64,000 bases of DNA from Erinaceus europaeus. Its lineage: Eukaryota; Chordata; Mammalia; Eulipotyphla; Erinaceidae. This document shows positions 45,001 to 53,913 of this stretch, piece after piece. The stretch spans positions 10,593,723-10,657,722 of the forward strand of contig NC_080165.1 of NCBI RefSeq assembly GCF_950295315.1, given 5' to 3'. Under the pieces are notes generated by a model. That model was not told the origin of the DNA and did no database searches. It worked only from the letters and a program-made list of their open reading frames with translations. A program made the translations under genes and the position numbers. How positions within the stretch are numbered: position 1 is the first letter of the stretch; every line of letters starts with the position of its first letter.

Positions 45001-47646
45001 GACTATGCATCTGTTCCTAAGAACAGCAGGCAAGAGTAAGTAGCACTATACCCACAGGTAAGCATGTCCCCAGCTGCGTATTTATTCCTAAATGAAAAGG
45101 ATGCACGGGGACTAATAGCAGTGACCACTCTCTGCGTCATATCAAAATATGGAATAACACCCCGAGTTCTTCCTGTTGCCCCTAAAAACACCTTTTTAGG
45201 AGCTGGGTTGTGGCACAGCTGGTTAAATGAACATACTACAATATGTAGAGACCAGGGCTGCAGGTGTCTCTCTGTCTCTCACCCTCTCTATCACCCTTCC
45301 CTTTTCTATTTTGGCTGTCTCTGTCCAATAAATAAATAAAGATAATTTAAAAAAAAACTTTTAAAAAACAACTGTTTAAAGATGCTTTATTTCAAAACTG
45401 ATTCCTAAAAAAAATAAAAAATAAAGGGGGGGGGACAGTAGGGCCAGAAAGACAGCTTACCTGAGAGGTAAGCTTACTTTGTCAAGCACTCAACCCAGGT
45501 TCAAATCTGGCCCTCAAACCACGGGGTGGAGCTCCAGTGCTGTGTTTTCCCCTTCCTCCTTCTATTTCTTTGTCTCTATCTTTCTCTCAGGAAAAAAAAA
45601 AATGTTTGCTTGTAGGAGTGAAAGCCCAGTCAGTCATGATAGAAAAAAAGAAATTTTTCCACACAGTGGTATTTTCACCCACTTTTGTTTCGTAAATACA
45701 ATATTTTTTAAATTTTTTATTATCTTTATTTATTAATTGGATAGAGACCGTCAGAAATTGAGAGGGAAGGGAGGGAAAGAGAGGGTGAGAGACAAAGAGA
45801 CACCTGCAGCCCTGCTTCACCACTTGGGAAGCTTTCCCCCTGCAGGTGGGGACTGGGGGCTTGAACCTGGGTCCTTGTGCATTGTAACATGTGTGCTCAA
45901 CCAGGTGCACCACCACTTGGTCTCATCATTTGATATTTTAAAGGCAGAATACATGGTTTTTATTTATTTTTTTTAAAATGAGTTTCAAGCAATTTGTTTT
46001 AGGCCAAATAAAACAAGAAATGTGTTGAGAATAAAATGAATGAAGTACTGACTCTATCTGTCCCCAAGTAGTTTATGTCGAATAACTGAAGCAGATAAAC
46101 AAATAAACTCAGCGGGACCTATGATATACAGACAAAGGGGATGAGTACTTCTTGGTTAATGCCGGGGAAGACATCACAATATGTGGTCTGAACTGGGATT
46201 TTTTGAAAGATGAATAGTGTTTTCTAGGCATCCTGAGATGATACAGAAAATCATGCTTGTGGCCTGGAGGTGCCACAGTAAGTAAAATGTTGGGCTTTCA
46301 AGCATAAGGTCCAGAGTTTTATCCCCGAAGTTCCATGTGCCAAAGTGATGCTCTGGTTCTCATAAATAAATAAGTCAATAACAATATTTTTCAAGAAAGA
46401 AAGACAACCACACACACTGGATAGAGACAGCCAAAGGCACAACTGTCATTCAACTGAAGGCTTGATTATGGATTTGGGTCATCAAAGTGAGGTCATGTAT
46501 TAGAAATAATTCAAGAATTTTGTACATTCTAATAAGGTCATGAAAAAAGTCCGCAAAACTTGATACTTTCTATTAAAATAGCAATATTTATCTTGATCTA
46601 ATGCTTATAAAATTAACTGTGATTTCTGAGACTAAATTTTTCTAATTTGAGATTACATAAACATAATTATTTTTTCAGTGTAATTAAAATGGCTTAATTG
46701 AGAGGGAAATAAAAAAAGATTTTTGGACAGAAGATGCTTCATTTATCATTAAACTTTTACACAAGAACTCTCAATAGAAATAATTCAAGGTTGTATTGTT
46801 ATGTGGAAAACTGAGAATGTTATGCATGTACAAACTACTGTATTTACTGTCGACTATAAAACATTAATTCCCCCATAAAGAAATTTTAAAAAGAAATTAA
46901 AAATATATATATATAAAAGAAAGAATTCAAGGATCAATTTCTTTGGTGACAACTTTAAAATGAAGGACTGAATTCCTCTTTATGATATTTTGTTTAACTA
47001 ATAGTCAAAATATTATCTTATGAAATATATACTACATTATTAATTACATAGTTTGTCTCTTTTTTTCCCACCTCCAGGATTAATTGCTGGGGCTCAGTAC
47101 CTGCATTACAAATCCACTGTTCCTGGAGGCCATTTTTTCCCATATTGTTGCCCTTGTTGTTATTTTTGCCATTGATGTTGTTGTTGTTGGATAGGACAGA
47201 AATTGAGAGAGGAGGAGAGACAAGGGGGGAGAGAAAAAGACACCTGCAGACCTGCTTCACCACTTGTGAAGTGACCACCCCCCACAGGTGGGGAGCCAGG
47301 GTCTCCAACCAGGATCTTTATCCCAGTCCTTACACTTCACACCATGTGCACTTAACCCACTGCGCTACCGCCGATCCCCTAGTTTGTCTCTTTTTTATTC
47401 AAGAGCTATGATACTGATCACCACAGCCTTGGACTTAACTGTATTAAGAAACTTCAGCAAAACTGGTGTATACTTTGTGATGTACTAACAACTCTGACAT
47501 TTTTACTTTAGAAAATGTATCTAATAGCTTGATATCCCTTAGGACTGTCAGGAAAAGATATTCAGCTTTGACCTTACCTGTCCATTTACATAAAAGAAGG
47601 GCATGAACATAGCAGTCAGGAACAGCAATGCCAGGGATAATGCCAT
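32905..47646 (-). CDS. CRISP3: CRISP3-like cysteine-rich secretory protein, complete coding region (7 coding exons)
   Basis: Join on the minus strand: 47646-47578, 43038-42928, 41904-41817, 39366-39218, 38274-38180, 35229-35141, 33032-32905; 729 nt, 242 residues plus TAA. Every intron is GT..AG and every junction keeps frame (phases 0,0,1,0,2,1). Residues 1-23 are a hydrophobic signal peptide; about 24-171 form the CAP/SCP domain with CGEN and GHYTQ motifs; 172-200 the hinge; 201-242 the Crisp (ion-channel regulator) domain. All 16 cysteines of the family are present, ten of them in the last two exons. The putative metal-binding tetrad is H81, E96, E117, H136. The expected role is a secreted, disulfide-rich protein of glands, neutrophil granules or the male tract. 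Oddities are a two-codon gap before the NMLKM motif that removes the usual proline and leaves an N51-A-S sequon. The CRISP3 name rests on position upstream of a CRISP2-like gene and on signal-peptide resemblance; a lineage-specific CRISP paralog is the alternative. Confidence 0.93.
33600..34802 (+). mobile_element. L1 3' end interrupted by a SINE
   Basis: ORF2 C-terminal text (gatcactaaaatatataaag, then aaactcagcaacaaaaaa) is broken by the SINE at 33651-33935, and continues through a decayed tail domain ([24 protein letters not shown]) and a 3' UTR ending ccattaatcaataaagaag plus poly-T/A. Contains stops and frameshifts. Confidence 0.88.
33651..33935 (+). mobile_element. SINE family A with target-site duplication inside L1
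   Basis: Complete copy with head gggagtcgggctgtagcgca and A-rich tail, flanked by agagctcagca on both sides (about 33639 and 33932). The duplication and nested position show it postdates the L1. Confidence 0.92.
34890..34930 (+). repeat. (CA)n microsatellite
   Basis: About 20 ca units inside an old L1-3'UTR-like segment (34800-35085). Confidence 0.95.
35141..35229 (-). CDS. CRISP3: CRISP3-like coding exon 6 (hinge)
   Basis: 89 nt, phase 2 in and 1 out, donor GCA|GTAAGT. It encodes [17 protein letters not shown] and then [10 protein letters not shown], giving the four hinge cysteines (C188, C191, C195, C200) that pair within the linker between CAP and Crisp domains. Confidence 0.93.
35403..35540 (+). 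mobile_element. SINE family A head plus family D tail fragment
   Basis: ttagggcagtagcacagtgg..gcgcaaggactt stops after about 57 bp and is followed by a short family D 3' part (caccaccacaagctgagaat). Confidence 0.6.
35685..35892 (-). mobile_element. SINE family B
   Basis: tctttatttattggaaagag to gatgtgccaccacccagccg, complete antisense copy. Confidence 0.9.
36000..36560. other. unclassified intronic sequence, possibly LTR remnant
   Basis: Intron 5 of the CRISP3-like coding region. A ctttattatctacaaaca could be an antisense poly(A) site, but I found neither terminal TG..CA with a duplication nor coding sequence. Confidence 0.25.
36572..36862 (-). mobile_element. SINE family A
   Basis: Well-preserved antisense copy: attgttgttgtcgttgttgg, ggttcgaaccgggatcc, head ttacgccggtccttgcgctt and acccgctgcgctacagcccg. 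Confidence 0.95.
36965..37135 (-). mobile_element. SINE family D
   Basis: gacaatgagagaggtaggga..cagagcactgctcagctctg..ttttgcataaccattttccc, antisense. Confidence 0.65.
37330..37542 (-). mobile_element. SINE family B
   Basis: tttatttattgaatagagat, gccagaaattgagggggaaa, aggtgcactaccacctaatc. Confidence 0.9.
37858..38020 (-). mobile_element. retroposon X, 3' end only
   Basis: Antisense of the terminus: aaaaccataggataagaggg, cccaccacctgaactccgta, gggagtatggacccaggctt. Confidence 0.8.
38180..38274 (-). CDS. CRISP3: CRISP3-like coding exon 5 (end of CAP)
   Basis: 95 nt, phase 0 in and 2 out, donor GC|GTAAGT. It encodes [16 protein letters not shown] and [11 protein letters not shown], with four cysteines and the CRISP family signature around VCQYCPAG. 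It is one codon shorter than the paralogous exon. Confidence 0.95.
38474..38690 (+). mobile_element. SINE family B, left arm of an inverted pair
   Basis: ggctgggtggtggcacacct head, ggttcgagcccctggttccc, tail tactcaataaatcaaataaa. Tail-to-tail with the next copy. Confidence 0.9.
38690..38884 (-). mobile_element. SINE family B, right arm of an inverted pair
   Basis: tttggatagagacataaact, then cagatctgctttaccacttg and the head complement taggtgtgccaccacccagc. Confidence 0.9.
39218..39366 (-). CDS. CRISP3: CRISP3-like coding exon 4 (CAP core)
   Basis: 149 nt, completing a split Asp codon and ending GHYTQ|GTAAGG. It carries [20 protein letters not shown] and GHYTQ, giving three of the four CAP tetrad residues (E96, E117, H136). 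It is one codon longer than the paralogous exon at 10636-10781. Confidence 0.95.
39627..40375 (+). mobile_element. retroposon X copy
   Basis: cataagttcagacctacagg, caacaatatttatacccctt, caggttccagatgctaccat and the 3' terminus with (aaat) tail, followed by a GGA/GAA microsatellite. Confidence 0.85.
40375..40580 (+). repeat. (GAA)n/(GGA)n purine tract
   Basis: About 200 bp of agg and gaa triplets directly after the retroposon tail; ends in cagcagcagctgcagcag. Confidence 0.95.
40620..40890 (+). mobile_element. SINE family A, slightly 5' truncated
   Basis: gggttaagtgcaggtggcac, ggttcaagcccccggctccc, tail ending gggacaaatgaataaataaa. Confidence 0.92.
40990..41240 (-). mobile_element. SINE family A/B hybrid-like copy
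   Basis: gttttcctttgccactggca tail, gagagagaaattgagatggg, head complement ccagatgtgccactgcctgc. Confidence 0.75.
41817..41904 (-). CDS. CRISP3: CRISP3-like coding exon 3 (CAP)
   Basis: 88 nt, enters in phase 0 and leaves in phase 1 with donor G|GTATGT. It encodes [17 protein letters not shown] followed by the tetrad histidine in YEHS. A TG/GT microsatellite lies only about 30 bp upstream of its acceptor (41930-42010). Confidence 0.93.
41930..42005 (+). repeat. (TA)n(TG)n microsatellite
   Basis: About 70 bp of tg dinucleotides 26 bp from the acceptor of CRISP3-like coding exon 3, on the intron side. Confidence 0.95.
42273..42715 (-). mobile_element. L1 3'-end fragment
   Basis: Antisense: ttttgggggattaatgtttt, tttgtacatgcataacattt, and a C-rich 3'UTR up to gggagtatggatcaaaattg. 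Confidence 0.75.
42928..43038 (-). CDS. CRISP3: CRISP3-like coding exon 2 (N-terminal CAP)
   Basis: 37 codons, phase 0 at both ends, acceptor ..TTTAG and donor ATG|GTAAGA. It contains [10 protein letters not shown] and ends NMLKM, both hallmarks of the CRISP CAP N-terminus. It is two codons shorter than the matching exon of the downstream paralog, the gap falling in the usually conserved SVSPPAS stretch. N51-A-S is a possible N-glycosylation site. Confidence 0.93.
43225..43435 (+). mobile_element. SINE family B
   Basis: gggccaggtggtggcacacc head to ctatcaaataaatagggatt tail. Confidence 0.88.
43553..43892 (+). mobile_element. SINE family A, long-tailed
   Basis: ggggctgggcggtagtgcag head, body, gtagcctccaggagcagtgg extension, poly-A end. 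Confidence 0.92.
44450..44985 (-). mobile_element. SINE (A/B type) split by another SINE
   Basis: The antisense tail part (aatccaccactcccagtggc..gagacagagaggaagaaaag) and head part (cagagagggagaaagaaagg..gagccacccaccagcccc) flank the plus-strand family B copy at 44621-44836. Confidence 0.75.
44621..44836 (+). mobile_element. SINE family B nested in another SINE
   Basis: ggggccagatgtggtggtgc head to taattaaataaaaatatttt tail, inserted in the body of the minus-strand copy. Confidence 0.85.
44970..45000 (+). repeat. (CCAGCC)n hexamer repeat
   Basis: Five tandem ccagcc units expanded from the SINE head. Confidence 0.9.
45198..45360 (+). mobile_element. SINE family B, internally deleted
   Basis: ggagctgggttgtggcacag head joined directly to gggctgcaggtgtctctctg; the middle is missing. 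Confidence 0.85.
45436..45605 (+). mobile_element. SINE family E
   Basis: gggccagaaagacagcttac head with tRNA-like caggttcaaatctggccc, C/T-rich body, poly-A. An antisense relative lies at 50040-50240. Confidence 0.65.
45705..45925 (-). mobile_element. SINE family B
   Basis: ttattatctttatttattaa to caggtgcaccaccacttggt, well-preserved antisense copy. Confidence 0.92.
46259..46395 (+). mobile_element. SINE family C
   Basis: tggcctggaggtgccacagt head, tccgaag-like decayed box B, ataaataaataagtcaataa tail. Confidence 0.7.
46790..46900 (+). mobile_element. short L1 3'-end fragment
   Basis: attgttatgtggaaaactga to cccccataaagaaattttaa; same terminus as 51390. Confidence 0.75.
47062..47385 (-). 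mobile_element. SINE family A, long-tailed
   Basis: Antisense: cacctccaggattaattgct, tgttgttgttggataggaca, head ttaacccactgcgctaccgc. Confidence 0.92.
47578..47646 (-). CDS. CRISP3: CRISP3-like coding exon 1 (signal peptide)
   Basis: 23 codons beginning [15 protein letters not shown] and ending NGQ, a typical secretory signal. The splice acceptor AG lies two bases before the ATG (minus-strand context cccagCGATGG), so the start codon opens the exon as in other CRISP genes, and the G at +4 fits a Kozak context. The donor is CAG|GTAAGG. The start is chosen because no other in-frame ATG follows an acceptor. Confidence 0.93.
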
Positions 47647-47744
47647 CGCTGGGAAAATATAAGGGAACAAAGATTTGGCATGTTTAGTGAATGACTTTCT
47701 GAGTACAGTGGGGAAGAAAGTAATGGTTTTGTTTACCCTGAATT

Positions 47745-47812
47745 CATTACTTACAGAATTCATTACTTACAGAAGATGAGAAAATTCATTACTTACAGAA
47801 GATGAGAAAAGA
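47745..47812 (+). repeat. short tandem duplication upstream of the CRISP3-like ATG exon
   Basis: aattcattacttacag occurs three times, twice followed by aagatgaga, within 65 bp. Confidence 0.85.
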
Positions 47813-48035
47813 TGGTACAAAGTCCCTATAGAATCACAATGAATTCAATTCCACAAATACTTCAGTAGGTGTGACAAAAACACACAAGACTATCTGAGAC
47901 ACATCTATAAATGTTAACAATATACAGACCAATTCTACCTTAGTTCCATTGTGATATTTTGATGGCCAGTTTCTTCTAGGAATGATTTCTTCACATTGTC
48001 CCATTTATTAGGAAAAAAAAAAAAAAAGTTCCGGA

Positions 48036-48185
48036 GTGGGAGAGATAGCATAATGGTTATGCAGACAGAGTCTCCTACCTGAGGCTCCCAGACCCCAGGT
48101 GCAACCCCAACACCATCATAAACCAGAGCTGAGCAGTGCTCTGGTTAAAGAAATAATAAAAATAGATAGGTAAATAAATAAATAA
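48036..48185 (+). mobile_element. SINE family D
   Basis: gggagagatagcataatggt head; cagtgctctggttaaagaaa tail. Confidence 0.8.
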
Positions 48186-48189
48186 TAGC

Positions 48190-48957
48190 TTCCAGTTTGG
48201 TTTTTTTTTGCTTTTTTTCAATGATTAAGAAGAATGTTCATTTGTATGTGTTTATAATATCAGTACAAATGATTTAAACAGTTCTAAGAATAACTACATA
48301 AGCACAATTAAAATGTGTCATAAATAAACTTATTAGTTTCTGAAAGAAAGAATAATAGCTCCCAACTATTTCTACTACTGGGGTCATATTACACCAGTCT
48401 TTGTTGGTTTTCTTAAACTATGCTTAATCATTTATAAAGACCCTAGTGAGCATCTCTTTAAATTATCTGTTGGCATAACCATTTCTTTTCTGACAGAACT
48501 CTGGGCCATATGCATGACAATCCTAGAACCCTAGGCTAATCCATTAATTAGTTAATAGGTGTTTTTCTTTCATATTCTCAGTGTTTTTCCTCAATTCTGT
48601 CCATGTAGTCAGAACCCTCACTCATTCCCCTCAGAACTTTCTCTTTATTAGACAACATCAAATTAAAAACAAAAAAGCCAACACTCCTAAATATAAAACC
48701 ACAAGATAAATTTCTCACTTCAAGAAGTCGTCAGCCAAATCTATATTAGTACTTTCTCTGTATATCCAGACCCTTTCCTTGACTAATTCAACTTTCTTGG
48801 GATCCTTAAGGAATCAATAGATACTGGAAAGTATTAGTCATAATTGTTATCCCATTAATATTCAGAAGAGCAAAATATTCAAGGTAACAGCATTTCCAAC
48901 ATAGGAAAAATATCTGCATGAATCAGAAAACATCCTCTTGTTATAATAGATTATTTC
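48190..48957. other. no recognised element
   Basis: 5' intron of the CRISP3-like gene; A/T-rich, no repeat head, no exon-like ORF. Confidence 0.35.
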
Positions 48958-49162
48958 TTTAATTTAAACTTTATTTTATTTGATATAACAGAGAGAGATA
49001 GGGAGGAGAGATAGAAAGAGAGAGAGGCAGAGAGACACCTGCAGCCCTGCTTCACCACTTGTGAAGCTTTCCCCCTGCAGGTGGGGACCAGGGGCTTGAA
49101 CCTGGGTCTTTGTGCATGCTAATGCATGCACTTAACCAGGTGTGCCACCACCTGGCCCTCTA
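48958..49162 (-). mobile_element. SINE family B
   Basis: gagagagatagggaggagag, cccctgcaggtggggaccag, ccaggtgtgccaccacctgg. Confidence 0.92.
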
Positions 49163-49466
49163 TAAGAGATTTATTATAAAAATTAAGTTTATGGTGGTTT
49201 AATAACAAAAAAAGAGCACTTGCAATTCAAAGCTAAATTTAAAGAAATAAAATGCTAAAACATGGGAGAGACATAGACTGTGGTTATGGATAGATATTTA
49301 TACCCTCTAAAAATTCATACATTAGACCCTCTAAGTAAGCAGTAAAGTTTAAATGTCATTTAAGAATAAGTCTGGATTCAGTAAGATTAGTCTTTATGTG
49401 AGGCGTACTCTCCAAAGTACTCTCCAACACGGCCTCTCCCGCTCTATTTCATCCTGTCTCTCTGTG

Positions 49467-49470
<4 letters not shown>

Positions 49471-49510
<40 letters not shown>
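49471..49510 (+). repeat. (AC)n microsatellite
   Basis: About 19 ac units. Confidence 0.95.
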
Positions 49511-49619
49511 CTGCACACACAGAGAGTAAGAAAGGGTCAGATAGTCACACAGTGAGAAACTGATTATCAGTCAGAAATTGGTGTCTCAACAGAAACTGAC
49601 CACCCAGGTCAGACTTCTT

Positions 49620-49688
49620 AAGCTGGTCCTTGCTTTGCGCTTTGCACCACATGCGCTTAACCCGCTGCACTACCGCCCGACTCCCCAC
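49620..49688 (-). mobile_element. SINE family A head fragment
   Basis: ctggtccttgctttgcgctt and acccgctgcactaccgcccg, head complement only. Confidence 0.8.
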
Positions 49689-50039
49689 AGGTCAGACTTC
49701 TAACCTCCAGAATCGTGAGAAATTAAATTTCAAGCCACCCAACCTGAGGTATTCCCTTATACCAATAAAAGCAGACTTGTAGTTTTTCTCACATGCAGGA
49801 AATTCAAGGTAGGTTATTTTCAAGTCGGTGCTAAGGTTCATGACATGTAGTAATTTGACATCTGCCAGAGTTAGCATCTGCATTCAGGTGCAAGTGTCTG
49901 AACAAGGCACTGAGGTTATCTCTGCTACTCAGCATCTACATGTACATTAGCACCTCGCCTTGATCGTGTTATATGACAATATCTCTGCCATATTAGCATC
50001 CAGCCACTTTTAAGATAGTAGTTGGGGAAAAAAAATTTT

Positions 50040-50240
50040 TTTTGAGGATTTGTGTGTTAGGCATGTGTGATTTTACAGCTTACCTGCCAAATTCCTTTCA
50101 GAGAGATAGCAATACTAAGATCACACAGTAAGGAAGATTTTCCCATGCTAGGCATTCCTATCTATAGCATGAGGGCTCAAACTAGACCACTAGCACGGCA
50201 AGTATATGATCTAATTGATAAGCTATCTCTCTGGCCCTTG
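50040..50240 (-). mobile_element. SINE family E
   Basis: Antisense of the 45436 family: gaagattttcccatgctagg, gggctcaaactagaccacta, taagctatctctctggccct. Confidence 0.55.
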
Positions 50241-50692
50241 AACTCACACTAACTAATGACAATGGTTATAGAAATGGGAAAAGGAAAAGGAATTTTCTTT
50301 AGAATGCAAACTCATAAGCTAGATGTCAAAAAGTCTTTTAAAAAAAATTCTCAGTGAAACTTGGTCTCATATTAGACAATCCTAGTTTTTGTTAACTAGA
50401 ATTTTAATACTGGAAGAAAAACTGTTTTAAGAAGTCTGAGGGTTTTCTTTTTGGGGGGGGGCTTGTTTGTTTTTGCTGTTCATGTTTTTCTATGAGGCAT
50501 ATCTTTTAACTAATTACTTAATTAATTTTAATAATTAATCATTAATAATTAATTTTTCCAGATTAGGATATGGTGATACAAGCTGACCTTGTAAGGGTTT
50601 TGTGAGACTGGAGGAAATGAGTAATTTCAAAGCGTTTGAAAACAAACAAAATAAAAAATCAACACAAGAGGCTGGCGAGACAGCATAATGGT

Positions 50693-50860
50693 TCTGGAGG
50701 CCATTTTTCCCATTTTGTTGCCCTTGTTGTTTAACATTGTTGTGGTTATTAATGTCGTTGTTGTTGGATAGGACAGAGAGAAATGGAGAGAGGAGGGGAA
50801 GGCAGAGAGAGGGAGAGAAAGACAGACACCTGCAGACCTGCTTCACGGCTTGTGAGAACA
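50693..50860 (-). mobile_element. SINE family A, head truncated
   Basis: ctggaggccatttttcccat, ttgttgttggataggacaga, stops after cctgcttcacggcttgtga. Confidence 0.88.
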
Positions 50861-50913
50861 GCTTACACTGCTTAAACACAAGCTGTGTGCTTGACACTGT
50901 ATAAAGATAATTT

Positions 50914-51262
50914 ATGGGGGTCATGCAGCGGGTTAAGCGCACATGGAGCAAAGACCAGTGGAAGGATCCCAGTTTGAGCCCCCGGCTCCCCACCTGCAGG
51001 GGAGTCGCTTCACAGGCGGTGAAGCAGGTCTGAAGGTGTCTATCTTTCTCTCCCCCTCTCTATCTTCCCCTCCTCTCTCCGTCCTATCCAAAAACCAACA
51101 TCAATAGCAACAATAATAATAACCACAACAACGATAAAAACAACCAGGGTAACAAAACAAAAAAAAAAAAAAAAGGAAAAAAATGGCCTCCAGGAGCAGT
51201 GGATTCCTGATGCAGCCACTGAGCCCCAGTAATAACCCTGGTGGCAAAAAAAAAAAAAGGTA
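50914..51262 (+). mobile_element. SINE family A, long-tailed
   Basis: gtcatgcagcgggttaagcg head, body, tail with ggcctccaggagcagtggat and poly-A. Opposite in orientation to the copy at 50693. Confidence 0.92.
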
Positions 51263-51267
51263 ATTTA

Positions 51268-51475
51268 TGACTGGAGTTGGTATATTGCACTAAAGTAAAG
51301 GGCTCTGTATTGGGGGGGAGTGTTCAGTTCTTGGAACAGGACGGCAGAGAAGGACCTGAGGGGGGGAGGCAAGAGTGTTATGTGGAGAACAAAAATGTTA
51401 CATATACCAACTACTGTATTTTACTGTCGACTCTTAACCATTAATCCCCCAATAAAGAAAACACAAACAGGAAAA
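51268..51475 (+). mobile_element. L1 3'-end fragment
   Basis: gactggagttggtatattgc to ccattaatcccccaataaag. Confidence 0.75.
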
Positions 51476-51999
51476 GTGTCATTATCCAGTAATATATATC
51501 ACAAAAATGTGTCAGATGCATTATTTTCAAACATTAAATCTCACTAACCTTCTGATTGTTTTCTTTCATCATTTGTGAGGCTAATATGACACAAATTTTG
51601 CAAAGCTGCAATATTACATATTTCTGAAAAGATATATAAATACTAATGGCCACTTGATGCTTTAGAGAAGCATTTATTTTTTTTCCTATACAAGGATAAA
51701 TTAATTCTCTTTTACTTGAATTAACCCAACAGCATAACCAGCAATCTTAGCAGTATCTGGTTTAAACTTGGGAGATTTTACTCAGATTTGCGTGAGCATG
51801 CAGAAACTGTCTCCCAGTTTACCTCGTCTTTCTTCAAATACGACTTCACTTCAGTAGTTTCGATTGACCTTATTAATGTATCATAGAATAGCTCCTGGCT
51901 TTGGAAATGTTGACAGCATAATTTCTTTTAATTCTCTTCCAGGTGAACCATACAGGTAGCTATCTAGGTTTTAATTTTAGTCAGCTCAAGAGGTAATAC

Positions 52000-52200
52000 T
52001 AGGGGGCGGGTGGCACACCTGGTTGAGCACACATGTTACAGTGCACAAGGACCCAGGTTCGAGCCCCTAATCCCCACCTGCAGGAGGAAAGCTTTGCGAG
52101 TGGTGAAGCAGGGCTGCAGGTGTCTCTCTGTTTCTCTCCCTCGGTACATCCCCCTTCCTCTTGATTTCTGGCTGTCTCTATCCAAAAGATAAATAAATAT
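52000..52200 (+). mobile_element. SINE family B, left arm of an inverted pair
   Basis: gggcgggtggcacacctggt head to ctatccaaaagataaataaa tail. Confidence 0.9.
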
Positions 52201-52244
52201 GAAAAAAAGGACCAAAAAAAGATTCTTTGTTTTTAAAGTAAGCA

Positions 52245-52465
52245 GATCTTTTTTAAAAAATTTTTTAATTATCTTTATTTATTTATTAGATAGAGACAGC
52301 CAGAAATTGAGAGGGAAGGGGGTGATAGAGAGGGTGATAGAGAAGCAACACTGCTTCACCACTCATGAGGTTTCTCCCCTGCAGGTGGGGACCGGGGGCT
52401 TGAACCCGGATCCTTGCGTACTATAACACGTGTGCTTAACCTGGTGTGCCACCACACGACTCCAG
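52245..52465 (-). mobile_element. SINE family B, right arm of an inverted pair
   Basis: attatctttatttatttatt to ctggtgtgccaccacacgac. Confidence 0.9.
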
Positions 52466-52499
52466 AAAAAAGAAAAGATTCTATAAAAAAAAAAAAAGA

Positions 52500-53410
52500 G
52501 GTAATACTAAATCTTCTCTGACAATAGTAAAAGTCCTTTTCAAACTTCCTGAATACTATTGCACATAGGAGATAGAAACATTTTAAAAAGACTTTTCAAA
52601 GTAAAGATCTTTTCTTTACTAGGAAAACAACACCCTATGTGTTGTCATCAGATAATTTTATGGCTCTTTATGATGTTTATCTACAGCTACCTCTTAGTTG
52701 CTGGGGAACAGAAAATTTTACATTAAAGTTGTTTCCTCATCTAAAATACAAGCAATTGACAGTATATCTTAAGTATGTAATCTATTAATGCAAGTAAATT
52801 ACTTATATAAATGCAGCTCACTGAGTAGAGTAACTTTTGATTAGAAAACTTCTAAAATTCTGTATATTCTTTATTTGACTATCATTGGTGGGATTTTGTT
52901 TTGTTATGTATTCTGTGTTGATAAGCTTTAACAGAATACTTTTTTTAGCTGGAGGTCAATGCTATAATTGTTTTTAGGATAAATATAAAGGTCCTAGCAA
53001 TAACCTCTCATACCAATTTTAATAATGACTGTATTAACATTTAATGGTTCTTAATAGACTGTTTAAGTTAAGTAATGATACTAATGCAACGGTATTAATT
53101 TTACTATATATCAATGTGCACATGTAAATAATCATGTTATTTCATTTTATAGTAAAATGATTTCTACTAAATTTTTTTATAAATACTGGACATGAGGTTT
53201 AATTATACTACTGATTCTTAAATGAAGTCAACTAAAATAAATATGAAGTTGCCTAGAAGAACTTTGAAATAAGAGCTACTCTCTAGTTTAAATAGTAAAA
53301 TTTAAGATCATTACTCTTGATAAAAAACTTTCCAAAGAATATTTGAATATCCCTCACTGTGTATTACTTTTTACACTGACAAAGCATAAATATATCAGCA
53401 TGATAAAATG
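52500..53410. other. no recognised element
   Basis: A/T-rich, apparently unique sequence downstream of the candidate CRISP3-like first exon. No repeat or coding exon recognised. Confidence 0.35.
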
Positions 53411-53415
53411 TTTAC

Positions 53416-53490
53416 CTTAAAGGCGTTAGTGCTTGCTGTCAGTTCTCAGAGCAGAATGGAGTATCTGTTTTTTCTCTAGGAAGAAGAAAT
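53416..53490 (-). other. CRISP3: candidate untranslated first exon of the CRISP3-like gene
   Basis: Minus strand around this site reads TTCTTCCTAGAGAAA, then CATTCTGCTCTGAGAACTGA, and ends TTTAAG|GTAAAC, a good donor. A diverged version lies upstream of the CRISP2-like gene at 20792-20850. Because the coding ATG sits 1-2 bases inside its exon, an upstream non-coding exon must exist. The 5' limit is unknown and the call rests only on paralog similarity. Confidence 0.4.
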
Positions 53491-53913
53491 TAGGGAGAGA
53501 GAGGAATTAGCAAGGTATATATACGTGCGTGTCTTATGCCTGTTTCCTATTTTGAGAAATTCTGGTTGAGCAAGTGAACGTAAGCCAGTAAGGATGAAAC
53601 AGTATTTGTCAGACCAATGGTCTCGAATTACATTGCCATTTGTCAATCTGCCCTTTTGGCATGACTTGTACAGCACTCTCTGTGGTGTTTAAAATAAGCT
53701 CCTATTCCAGATCTAGCTATTCACATTTATTCTTTGACATTCACACACAGTTAAACCCGTATCACTGTAAAAAAAAAATGTATCATTATATTTGCCAATC
53801 CCTGCCTTGGCAATTCTTTCTTCTTCTTTTTTTTTTTTTCTCTTCTTCTATGGATTTTTTGTTTGTTTATTTTCCTTTGCTTTGACAATGCTTAAGTAAA
53901 TTAGTCTCAATAC

